Shown: positions 25,701 to 33,298 of the stretch, one piece after another
How the letters are laid out: every line of letters begins with the position of its first letter
Position numbering within the stretch: position 1 is the stretch's first letter
Source of the DNA: Bryobacteraceae bacterium
GTDB taxonomy: Bacteria > Acidobacteriota > Terriglobia > Bryobacterales > Bryobacteraceae
DNA: 64,000 nt
Direction of reading: 5' to 3'
NCBI GenBank assembly: GCA_030041495.1
Contig: JASHNT010000017.1
Coordinates: 22,411 to 86,410, forward strand
Program-made: the position numbers and the translations under genes
Notes under the pieces: generated by a model
What the model saw: only the letters and a program-made list of their open reading frames with translations
The model's database searches: none
Told to the model about the DNA's origin: nothing

Positions 25701-25895
25701 AGCGCCGGCCTGGTCCGCCACCTTCGGGATCACGGATGTGAGCTCTATCGGGAAGGCGGCAACCACACCGTTTTTGTGAACCGGAAAACCCGGCGGTCGT
25801 CTTCGGTTCCACGTCACCGCGAGATCAACGACTTCCTGGCGCGTAAGATTTGCGACGGTCTTCAGATCCCGCAGCCGCCGCGGTTTCGGCCGTAG
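25697..25895 (+). pseudogene. HicA toxin gene with a 5' frameshift
   Basis: The frame from 25710 encodes LVRHLRDHGCELYREGGNHT, then VFVNRKTRRSSSVPRHREIN and DFLARKICDGLQIP, which is an excellent HicA mRNA interferase including the active-site His in GGNHT. The start region TTGAAGCGCCGG (25697, overlapping the hicB stop) would give the usual M-K-R-R but is in another frame. Two bases seem to be missing between CGG and CCTGG, where the family has an Asp codon. In the toxin frame the upstream codon is the hicB TGA, and no ATG, GTG or TTG precedes the conserved core. The toxin is probably not made. Confidence 0.75.
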
Positions 25896-26045
25896 AGTTT
25901 CGTGGGGGTAGAGTGCCCCGATGGGTAAGGATCTTGAGGCCACATTCTCCCGGTATCCCGATCTTGTAGCTCACGAGGTGGCGTTTGACAAAGCTAGGTT
26001 CCCGGAGCCCCTGCACGCACCGTGTCCGGCGCCGCCCTTCTTCAG

Positions 26046-26361
26046 CTAAGCGTAGCGCGGGCAGAGGCTCAGCCCGAGTTTGAAGCCGCTCAGGTCGGCG
26101 CTAAAATCCCCGACTGGCTGTGGGAAGCCCGCCTCAATCGCCCCTCCGAATAGGGGAACCTCGATCTGGGTGACGAAACCTCGCCGTGCAGACGGCGGGC
26201 GACTTCCGATTGGTCGGCAGCCTCGAAGAAAAGTGTGAGCACCTCGATCAGATTCGAGCGTGCCTCCTCGATTGAAGCGCCTTGGCTGGCGATGTCAAGC
26301 TGAGGGCAGAGGGCCACGAAGCCATCGCCTTCGCGCTCGATGATGGAGGCGCACTGGCTGC
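26046..26361 (-). pseudogene. HicB-family antitoxin relic with a frameshift
   Basis: The minus strand encodes ASIIEREGDGFVALCPQLDI, then ASQGASIEEARSNLIEVL and ARRLHGEV, a classic HicB domain. After LHGEV the frame is lost. Adding one T in GGTTTCGTC (around 26176) restores VFVTQIEVPLFGG, the expected C-terminus of this subfamily, which then runs to a TAG at 26046. No ATG, GTG or TTG was found in frame between the end of the MBL-rhodanese gene and the conserved core. Both the 5' end and the reading frame are thus damaged. No HicA is next to it. Confidence 0.7.
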
Positions 26362-26408
26362 TTCGTGATTTGAGTCTAGCGCTTCTCAGCCGGCCGAGCG
26401 TCGGGTGG

Positions 26409-27794
26409 TTACGCGCACGGCAGCCCCGCGGCTTTCCAGGCGTCGAAACCGCCCGTGAGATTGGCGACGTCGCGGAAGCCGGCGCGGCGCAGCAGGCTGG
26501 TGGCGATGGAACTGCGGTAGCCGCCCTTGCAATGCACCACCAGCAGCTTGTCGCGGTCGAGCTCATCCGCGCGCACGGCGACTTTGCCGAGAGGAATCGA
26601 AATCGAACCGGGGATGGTTCCACCCACCCGCTCCGAGGCCTCGCGAACGTCCAGCACGGCGATGCGCTCGGGCTCCTGTTGCTGCAGTTCGACCAACTCC
26701 GGGCCGGTGATCTGGGGAATGTAGTCCAGGTCGAAGCCGCTTTGGATCCAGCCGGCGACGCCGTCGTCGAGGTAACCGATTACGTTTTCTAGGCCGACGC
26801 GAGCCAGGCGCAACTGGGATTCGCGCACATGCTCGGGGTCTTCGCCCACCAGGATCAGACGCGAATCCAGCCCCAGAATTCGCGCGGCCCAGGAAGCGTA
26901 CTGGCCGGTGAGGGCAATGTGAATGGAGCCGGGAACGTGCGCCACGGCGAATTGGATGGCGGGGCGGGTATCCACCACCACCGCGCCTTCCTCTTGTAAT
27001 CGCAGAACCTCGGGCGGAGCTAACGCCGCGGGTCGAGGTAACTCCGAGACGGGCGCAGCGCCGCTGCGGTTGAGGTCGACTTCCCTGGCGAAATACTCGG
27101 GGGCTGCGGGCAGATTGTCGGTGAGCAGATGCACGAAAGTCTCGCAATCCGGCGCGAGCAGGGCGTAGTTGGTTTGTTTCTGACGGCCGACGGTGGAGGA
27201 GCTTTCCGAGCTCATTTGGCGGCCGCAGAGTGAACCGGCGCCGTGAGCAGGAAAAATTTCGGTGTCATCGGGCAACGGCATCAGCTTGTCGTGAAGGCTG
27301 TGGTACAGCATTTCTGCCAACTGACTGGGCGTATGCGCGCCGGACAGGTCCGGCCGTCCCACGTCTCCAATGAAGAGCGTATCTCCAGTGAAGACGGCGG
27401 CGGGCCGGTCCGGCTGGCCAAGATCGTTCATCTGGATGCAGATACTCTCGATGGTGTGTCCAGGGGTTTCGAGGAACCGGAGGCGGCACCGGCCGAAGTG
27501 GATTTCACTTCCGTCCGTGACCGCTACATGGGGGAACCGAGCGCCCGAGCCCGCGCCAAGATAGACACGCGCTCCCGTGCGCTGGGCCAGCTCGAGGTGT
27601 CCGGAGACGAAGTCGGCATGGAGGTGAGTCTCGATGATGTGCTCGATCTTCCACCCCTTGGTCGAAGCCATCTCCAGGTATTGATCCACGTCGCGCTGGG
27701 GATCGATGACGGCGGCGACGCCCTCCGACCCGATCATATAAGATGCGTGCGCGAGGCAGCCCAGATAGAATCGCTCCACTTGTACCGGTTCCAT
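26409..27794 (-). CDS. MBL-fold hydrolase with two rhodanese domains (persulfide dioxygenase-like)
   Basis: The 461-residue product has a metallo-beta-lactamase domain in residues 1-235 with ETHLHADFVSGH at 55-66 (metal His57/His59 and Asp61), LETPGHTIESICI and FTGDTLFIGDVGRPDL, the pattern of ETHE1-type persulfide dioxygenases. A first rhodanese domain (about 260-350) lacks the active-site Cys. The second (about 360-461) has VVHCKGGYRSSIA with Cys422. Such fusions handle glutathione or other persulfides in sulfide and sulfur metabolism. It begins at ATG 27794; a peroxiredoxin relic lies upstream. Confidence 0.88.
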   Translation of the reverse strand: MEPVQVERFYLGCLAHASYMIGSEGVAAVIDPQRDVDQYLEMASTKGWKIEHIIETHLHADFVSGHLELAQRTGARVYLGAGSGARFPHVAVTDGSEIHFGRCRLRFLETPGHTIESICIQMNDLGQPDRPAAVFTGDTLFIGDVGRPDLSGAHTPSQLAEMLYHSLHDKLMPLPDDTEIFPAHGAGSLCGRQMSSESSSTVGRQKQTNYALLAPDCETFVHLLTDNLPAAPEYFAREVDLNRSGAAPVSELPRPAALAPPEVLRLQEEGAVVVDTRPAIQFAVAHVPGSIHIALTGQYASWAARILGLDSRLILVGEDPEHVRESQLRLARVGLENVIGYLDDGVAGWIQSGFDLDYIPQITGPELVELQQQEPERIAVLDVREASERVGGTIPGSISIPLGKVAVRADELDRDKLLVVHCKGGYRSSIATSLLRRAGFRDVANLTGGFDAWKAAGLPCA

Positions 27795-27827
27795 TTGCGT
27801 TTTCTCCTGAATCAGAATGGCTCAGGG

Positions 27828-28102
27828 CTACTGGCGCCGCGCGACCATCCGCAGATACAGTAGCACGCGCTTGACGCCGGCGTTGGAGACGGCGTGGCCA
27901 CCGGCGGCCTCGATCTGCTCCTCCATTTCTTGTGATCTTCGATGGTGTCGACGCTCAAGCCTGGGATCTTGTAGTTGCACCCAGCGAATTCGTCGCGCAG
28001 ACCGGCCATGTAGCCCAGCCCCGTGGTGCGCACGGGCGCGAAGTCCTTGGGGTGGGTGAAAAGCACCCCCAGCTATCGCGAAACTCCAGGCTTCGGAAAG
28101 CT
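27828..28102 (-). pseudogene. Relic of a 1-Cys peroxiredoxin (AhpC/TSA family)
   Basis: The minus strand encodes LEFRDSWG and, one frame on, VLFTHPKDFAPVRTTGLGYM then AGLRDEFAG and IPGLSVDTIEDHKKW. This is the N-terminal half of a Prx6-like peroxiredoxin. The peroxidatic Cys of the family motif PVCTT is replaced by Arg (CGC instead of TGC). A G-run (TGGGGGTG, about 28067) lacks one base. After HKKW the sequence jumps to a short tail that cannot encode the rest of the roughly 210-residue enzyme. Substitution, frameshift and internal deletion together mark it as dead. No function is expected. Confidence 0.7.
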
Positions 28103-28207
28103 GCTGGCGCGTGTGAAACAGCAGCACCAGAAGGCCGCCAGCATGTTCGCGAAGCTGGAGGGCGAGCGGGTTCTGGGGATAAACCGCGCGGGGGCGATCG
28201 CCTGACT

Positions 28208-28342
28208 TCAGCGGGGCAAGGCTCTTTCGCGCCGCGGATGTTTGCGCTCCCGTTCGTGCAGCAGAAAACCGATCACGGTTCCGATGCTGATACCCATGAG
28301 GATGCCCAGGATACGCTCTTCAAGATTGTGTTTTTCCATCAT
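28208..28342 (-). CDS. 44-residue single-span membrane peptide coupled to the OmpA-like gene
   Basis: The ATG at 28342 overlaps the TGA of the OmpA-like gene (ATGA), and the frame runs to TGA 28208. The peptide has a charged start (MMEKHNLEER), a hydrophobic helix with regularly spaced Gly (ILGILMGISIGTVIGFLL, a glycine-zipper pattern) and a strongly basic tail (HERERKHPRRERALPR). That is a typical small inner-membrane protein with its basic end in the cytoplasm. Translation would be coupled to the gene before it. No family was recognised. Confidence 0.6.
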   Translation of the reverse strand: MMEKHNLEERILGILMGISIGTVIGFLLHERERKHPRRERALPR

Positions 28343-29928
28343 CGTTGTTCCGTCACGCTGCTTAAGGAATAGGTGCGATCCCAGAACGGCAGTGAACCGA
28401 TGGGATCGCCGCTGATCACGATCTCAACGCGGGTGTTCTCCTCCTGGCCGGCGGGACCCAGCGGGCGGGAATCGCCAAAGCCTTTGGCCGAAATAGACGC
28501 CGCGAAGAGGCCGTTACTGGCGAGCACGCGGCGCACGGCGAAGGCCCGCTGCTCCGATTGCGGCTGTCTCACGGCTGTATCGCTATAACCTTCGACGCTC
28601 ACATGCAGGCCAGGCTGGCGGGCGATAATCGCCGCCACACGGGCGATGTTGCCGGCCTCGGCGCCCTGCACCGAATCGCCGCTGAAATCGGCGCCGGGGA
28701 TGGTCACCACCAATCCGCGAGGCGTATCCATGGCGGTCATCACGCCGTTCAGATCTTCCAGCAGCCGGACACGCGCAGCGGACTTCCGGGTGGCTTCCTG
28801 GGCTGGCTGCGCGGCAGCTTGCGCGCTGGCTTCCGCTTGTTGCGCCCGCTGGCGAGCCTGAGCGGCATCAGCCTGCGCCTGGAGCAGAGCCGCGTGATCG
28901 GAGTCGGCTTGTTTCTGCAGCGCATTGGCTCGCTCATTGGCTGCCTGTGCATCCTGCTGCGCGCGGAGCACATCGGCCTGGGCCTGCTGGATGGAAAGCT
29001 GCGCAGTCGCGGCTTGCTGGCGAGCCTGATTGGCGTTGGCCTGCGCGGTGAGCAGCGCGGCTTGTTGTTTCCGGTCGACGGTGATCAAGCGCGCGTCTTC
29101 GGCTGTCTGGGCAGCCTGGCGGGCGAGTTCGATGATGGTGTGCGATTCCTGCTTGGAGGCGTGCATCTGCTGCGCTTCGCTCAAGAGCTGCTGCGCGCGA
29201 GCGTAGGTTTCCGGCGCGTATTGCGCCGCGCCCACGCTTCCCGCGATACCCACGGCGTTCTGGGCCTGATACAGCTCAGTCAGCGTGTCGAATTCACGCT
29301 GGGAGACCTTGGGCGAGTTAGCGATCTCGGCAGCCAGGCTGCTGCTGATGTTCCAGGTGTATTCGCCGCGCGGTAGCAACTCATATTTGGCGTTCACTGT
29401 TTCGGTGCTGCCTTCGGTATCTGCCCGCACCTGGTTTTCGAGCACCACCACGTCGCTGGGCTGGCGCACGGCGGAATACGGCTCCGCGGTGACGATCATC
29501 GCGAAGGCCTGCAGGTCCGTGGTCACGTGAAGGTGCCCCTTGTCGGAGTGATCCGGAATGACCTCGCCGAGATTATGAGGGCGGCCTTCCGGCGTGATGG
29601 CCCACAAAACGTAGGTCAGGTACTCGCGGCCGTAAGACTGCGACGGCTTGAGATGCTCGAAGCCGGCGTCGATTTCGGTGCGGCCCTGCTTCGATTCGAT
29701 CGTGGCTCCGCCTTTGCCTTCGGGCAGCAGAACCGTGCCGCGGAAATCGATCTGAGTGGGCCCCTGGCGGTATTCGTAGTTGACCGCCTTGATGGTGCGT
29801 TGCACCACTGTGACGTGGTAAATCGGCACGGTTCCCGGTTGGGGCACGACGGGCGGCGGCGCTGGGGTTGATTGAGCAAGCGCGGAAGCCGCGAACGCGA
29901 CCGCCGCAGCTAAGCATGCGATTCTCAT
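28339..29928 (-). CDS. OmpA-family cell-envelope protein with coiled coil
   Basis: The product is 529 residues from ATG 29928, chosen because AGGAGGG lies just upstream and a signal peptide follows (IACLAAAVAFAASALAQ); the frame is open for 77 more codons without such features. Residues 20-230 form a beta-rich domain. About 240-390 is an Ala/Gln-rich coiled coil (repeated AQ-A-AR-Q patterns, DUF4398-like). Residues 410-510 are an OmpA-like peptidoglycan-binding domain (HVSVEGYSDTAVRQPQSEQR and NTRVEIVISG). It probably links the outer membrane or periplasm to the cell wall. A 44-residue membrane peptide is coupled to its 3' end. Confidence 0.85.
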   Translation of the reverse strand: MRIACLAAAVAFAASALAQSTPAPPPVVPQPGTVPIYHVTVVQRTIKAVNYEYRQGPTQIDFRGTVLLPEGKGGATIESKQGRTEIDAGFEHLKPSQSYGREYLTYVLWAITPEGRPHNLGEVIPDHSDKGHLHVTTDLQAFAMIVTAEPYSAVRQPSDVVVLENQVRADTEGSTETVNAKYELLPRGEYTWNISSSLAAEIANSPKVSQREFDTLTELYQAQNAVGIAGSVGAAQYAPETYARAQQLLSEAQQMHASKQESHTIIELARQAAQTAEDARLITVDRKQQAALLTAQANANQARQQAATAQLSIQQAQADVLRAQQDAQAANERANALQKQADSDHAALLQAQADAAQARQRAQQAEASAQAAAQPAQEATRKSAARVRLLEDLNGVMTAMDTPRGLVVTIPGADFSGDSVQGAEAGNIARVAAIIARQPGLHVSVEGYSDTAVRQPQSEQRAFAVRRVLASNGLFAASISAKGFGDSRPLGPAGQEENTRVEIVISGDPIGSLPFWDRTYSLSSVTEQR

Positions 29929-30080
29929 GAAACCCTCCTGTTGAGGAGACGCTGCAAGTCGCGTTCCAGCGAGCCTAAGTCGTTGTGCTTGGGAGACAGT
30001 ACCCGGTGGAGTCTGTACGTTTTGCGCGAAGGCGCACGGTAAGAACTGCAGTGCTACTGAACCCGAGCGCCGTTCGTTCT

Positions 30081-32624
30081 TTATTCGGCACGCAAAGCTC
30101 TCATAGGCGAGATCGAAGCGGCGACCCTGGCTGGTATCAGCGCCGCTACGAACGAGCACGCGCCCAAGGCACTGGCCGCAAGAGCCAGTGCGATCGGGTC
30201 CCAGACGGAAACTCCGTACAACTGGGCGGCGATGAGCTTGGCCGCACCGAGCGCGAGAGGGAGACCAAGCGCAAGCCCAATTAACACGCGCAGGAACGCG
30301 GAGGCGAGCACGGACCGAATCACCCGGCCGCGATCCGCGCCGAGCGCCATGCGGATGCCGATCTCGTTGGTCCGCTGAGCCACGGCGTAAGCGGTGACGC
30401 CGTAGAGTCCGATTGCGGCCAGCAGCAGGGCGACGGAGCCGAACAGGCTGGCCAGCCCCGAGACGGTTTTCTGCTGGGCAAAGCTGAGATCGAGTTGCTC
30501 GCGGATGGTGCGGATGTTGTTGATGGTGAGGTTGGGATCGGCTTCGGCGAGGACACGTGTGAGCTCCGGATCGAGGGAGCCGGGAGAGCGGTCCGTGACC
30601 AGCATCAGGCCGCGCACGAAGTGCGACTGGTCTTCGAAGTTTTGCAGGTTGGCTTGAGACAGATAGACGACGCGCTGGGCCAGGGGAAGGTAGAACATAG
30701 GCGCGGCATGTGTCGCTAGCGCGAAGCCGCTGAACTTTGCGTCGGGAACCACCCCGACGATTTCGAACATCGCGGCGGTTGGCTGGGACATACCGAAGTG
30801 CTGTCCGATGGGGTCCTCGCCGGGTTTAAAGAAGCGCTTCACAAAGGCTTCATTGACGACGGCCACGGGCCGCGAGGTTTCGTTATCGGCAGAGGTGAAG
30901 TTGCGGCCGCGGATGGCGTTCATGCCTAGGATCGGGAGGAAGTCCGCGCTGACGCGATCAATGGAGGCTCCTTCCTGGTCTTGCCGCGGCGGGTGGCCCA
31001 CGACAAAAACGTACATGCCCCAGTTATCGGTGAGCGGGTTATACAGGGCCAGGCCGGCGCCTTTCACTCCGGGAATATTTTTCAGGCCGGTCTCCAGGCG
31101 TCGGTAAACGGATTCCAACTGCGGGATGGAATAGGCGGAGGGCGGACGAAGCAACTGGACCATGACCCGGCCACGAGTCCGGAATCCGAAGTTTTGATTC
31201 TCGAGGTTGCCGAGGCTGCGCGCGAGCATGGCAGCGCCGGCGACCAGGACCACCGACAAAGCCGTTTGTACCACAAGTAATGCGGTGCGGGTGAAACCGG
31301 AGCGGTCCGCGGTGCTCCGGCCGGCTCCGCGGAGGGCTTCGGCGGGATCGGTGCGGGTCGCGAACCAGGCTGGCGCGGAGCCGAAGATCATTCCGGTGAT
31401 CAGCGCGACTGCGAAAGCAAATGCAAGGGCGAGCGGGGAGGGCCAGGGACTGATGGGAAGGAAACTGGCGCTGCGGAAGGCGAGGTAGAGCAGGAGGCGC
31501 GCGGCTCCGGCGGCAATGAGCAGCCCGACTGCCCCGCCGACGATCGCCAGGACCACGCCTTCAAACAATGCCTGCGCGATCACTTGCCTCCGGTTAGCGC
31601 CCAGCGCCAGACGTATGGCGGTTTGCGACCGTCGCGCAGCCGCGCGAGCCAACAACAGATTCGCTACGTTGGCGCAGGCGATCAGCAGCACCATTCCGCA
31701 CACGGCGAACAGGATTTGGAGACTACGCCCGGTCTGCTCCTTCATGACGGCGATCCCGTTGCCGGCGGGGATGACGTCGATGGTTTGGTGCGCGAGCCTT
31801 TGGGCCACGTATGACATCGCCTCAGGTGGGAAGCCGGCGTCCTGCTGGATCCAGTTGCGAAGCATCCCGGTGAGGCGCGGCGCGACACCGGCGATAGAGG
31901 CACGGGGACGGAGGCGGCCGATGACGCGCAGCCACGCGAGGGAAGGGTTGTGCAGGAACGAGCCGGTGCTGCCGTTCATCGTGGGCTCTTGCTGGATGGG
32001 GATCCAGATGTCGGGAGGGTCGAAGTTGAGGGTGTCGCCAAAGAATCCCGGTGGCGTGACGCCGACGATCGTAAAAGAATGGCCGTCGATAATGAAGATC
32101 GATCCGATGACGGTGGGATCGGCGCCGTAGATGGTCTGCCAGATGCGGTGACTGAGGACGGCGGCGGGAGCGGAGGCGGGCGAGTCGTCTCCGGGTGTGA
32201 TCAGGCGGCCGCCGAAGGCGCGGACGCCGAGGGTCGAAAAATAATTCCCAGTAACGTATTCGGAGGTAAGGGGTTGGCCACTGGCAGAGCCTTGGCGGCG
32301 GACGTTCATCCGGCCCCATCCTGCCTGAAAGGCGGTGAGCTGTTCAAATTCGGGCGTGGCGGCGGCGAGGCGCTGATAAAAGTCGAAGGAGAACAAACCC
32401 CATTGGTCCTGGAGTCCTCCGATGCCGCAGCAAAGGTCGCCGGTTCCGACGCGATAAAGAAGCTGGGGGTCCGAGACGGGGAGGGATCGCAGCATGACTG
32501 CATTGATCAGGGTGAAGATAGCGGTGGTGCCGCCGATACCGAGAGCTAAAGTGAGGATCGCAGCCGAGGAGAATACAGGAGAAAGGCGGAACTGCCGAAG
32601 GGTATAGCGTAAAGCTCTAAGCAT
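30081..32624 (-). CDS. ADOP-type orphan FtsX/MacB permease
   Basis: The 847-residue product has the same architecture as the other ADOP proteins in the window: an N-terminal helix ([20 protein letters not shown]), a periplasmic core with VTGNYFSTLGVRAFGGR, middle helices (about 285-410), the second periplasmic core and C-terminal helices. It ends ISPMRALRAE. It has no N-terminal prefix domain and no adjacent PadR regulator or ATPase. It is divergent from the type VI secretion cluster, with 140 bases between the two starts; a link to that system is not supported by sequence. Confidence 0.9.
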   Translation of the reverse strand: MLRALRYTLRQFRLSPVFSSAAILTLALGIGGTTAIFTLINAVMLRSLPVSDPQLLYRVGTGDLCCGIGGLQDQWGLFSFDFYQRLAAATPEFEQLTAFQAGWGRMNVRRQGSASGQPLTSEYVTGNYFSTLGVRAFGGRLITPGDDSPASAPAAVLSHRIWQTIYGADPTVIGSIFIIDGHSFTIVGVTPPGFFGDTLNFDPPDIWIPIQQEPTMNGSTGSFLHNPSLAWLRVIGRLRPRASIAGVAPRLTGMLRNWIQQDAGFPPEAMSYVAQRLAHQTIDVIPAGNGIAVMKEQTGRSLQILFAVCGMVLLIACANVANLLLARAAARRSQTAIRLALGANRRQVIAQALFEGVVLAIVGGAVGLLIAAGAARLLLYLAFRSASFLPISPWPSPLALAFAFAVALITGMIFGSAPAWFATRTDPAEALRGAGRSTADRSGFTRTALLVVQTALSVVLVAGAAMLARSLGNLENQNFGFRTRGRVMVQLLRPPSAYSIPQLESVYRRLETGLKNIPGVKGAGLALYNPLTDNWGMYVFVVGHPPRQDQEGASIDRVSADFLPILGMNAIRGRNFTSADNETSRPVAVVNEAFVKRFFKPGEDPIGQHFGMSQPTAAMFEIVGVVPDAKFSGFALATHAAPMFYLPLAQRVVYLSQANLQNFEDQSHFVRGLMLVTDRSPGSLDPELTRVLAEADPNLTINNIRTIREQLDLSFAQQKTVSGLASLFGSVALLLAAIGLYGVTAYAVAQRTNEIGIRMALGADRGRVIRSVLASAFLRVLIGLALGLPLALGAAKLIAAQLYGVSVWDPIALALAASALGACSFVAALIPARVAASISPMRALRAE

Positions 32625-32764
32625 TGTGAGGGTTCGAGCTCCTTCAGGGTTATACTACTGGACTTTCGGTTGACGGTTAACAAGATCGGCCGGCAGAGTT
32701 CGCTTTGGGGTATACTTGACACGGTCTTGACGCACATCCGCAGGAGGGATAAGTTTAAGAGCAT

Positions 32765-33298
32765 ATGGCCAAGCAAAGCACACAGCATAAATTGGACCGG
32801 GTTCGGCCCCCAAGGGTGCATGTCACTTATGACGTGGAGGTGGGGGACGCGATTGAGCTGAAGGAACTCCCATTCGTCATGGGAGTATTGGGCGATTTCA
32901 CCGGCCAGCCGGTGGAGGAGCTGCCCCGTTTGGTCGACCGCAAGTTCGTGGAGGTGAATCCCGACAACTTTGATAGCGTGCTTGCCGGGATGAAGCCGCA
33001 CCTGTCATTCACGGTGGAGAACAAGCTGGTGGAGGATCCCAACGCGCCGAAGCTGAAAGTGGATCTGCACTTCAAAAGCCTGGATGACTTTTCGCCGGAG
33101 AACGTCGCGCAACAAGTCCAGCCGCTCAGCGAACTGCTGGATCTGCGGACCAAGTTGAGCAATCTGCGAGCCAGCCTGCAGGGCAACGACAAGCTGGAAG
33201 AGCTTCTGCTGGACGCGGTAGGGGACAAGGGCAAGCTCGACAAACTCAAGGGGGAGCTGGACGAGCCGGGTGGATCGACGGGAGGGTCGAATGGCTGA
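32765..33298 (+). CDS. tssB: Type VI secretion sheath small subunit TssB
   Basis: The 177-residue product is the VipA/TssB protein that forms the contractile sheath with TssC. Hallmarks are PPRVHVTYDVEVGDAIELKE, the helix PFVMGVLGDFTGQP, RKFVEVNPDNFDSVLAGMKP and the C-terminal leucine/lysine helix. The extreme N-terminal helix is where ClpV and TagJ contact the sheath in studied systems; both partners are encoded downstream. AGGAGGG precedes the start by 16 bases. It opens the cluster and overlaps tssC by 8 bases. Confidence 0.93.
   Translation: MAKQSTQHKLDRVRPPRVHVTYDVEVGDAIELKELPFVMGVLGDFTGQPVEELPRLVDRKFVEVNPDNFDSVLAGMKPHLSFTVENKLVEDPNAPKLKVDLHFKSLDDFSPENVAQQVQPLSELLDLRTKLSNLRASLQGNDKLEELLLDAVGDKGKLDKLKGELDEPGGSTGGSNG

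Noticed and set aside
25921..26049. 42-codon plus-strand frame starting MGKDLEATF
   Set aside because: Its start has no ribosome-binding site and its end overlaps the tail of the HicB relic; nothing supports translation.
27932..28372. 146-codon plus-strand frame
   Set aside because: It is antisense to the peroxiredoxin relic and the 44-residue membrane peptide, and its own sequence has no recognisable feature.
32640..32764. Promoter between the ADOP permease and tssB
   Set aside because: Two TATACT boxes and two TTGAC stretches are present, but no pair has acceptable spacing, so I could not assign a promoter.
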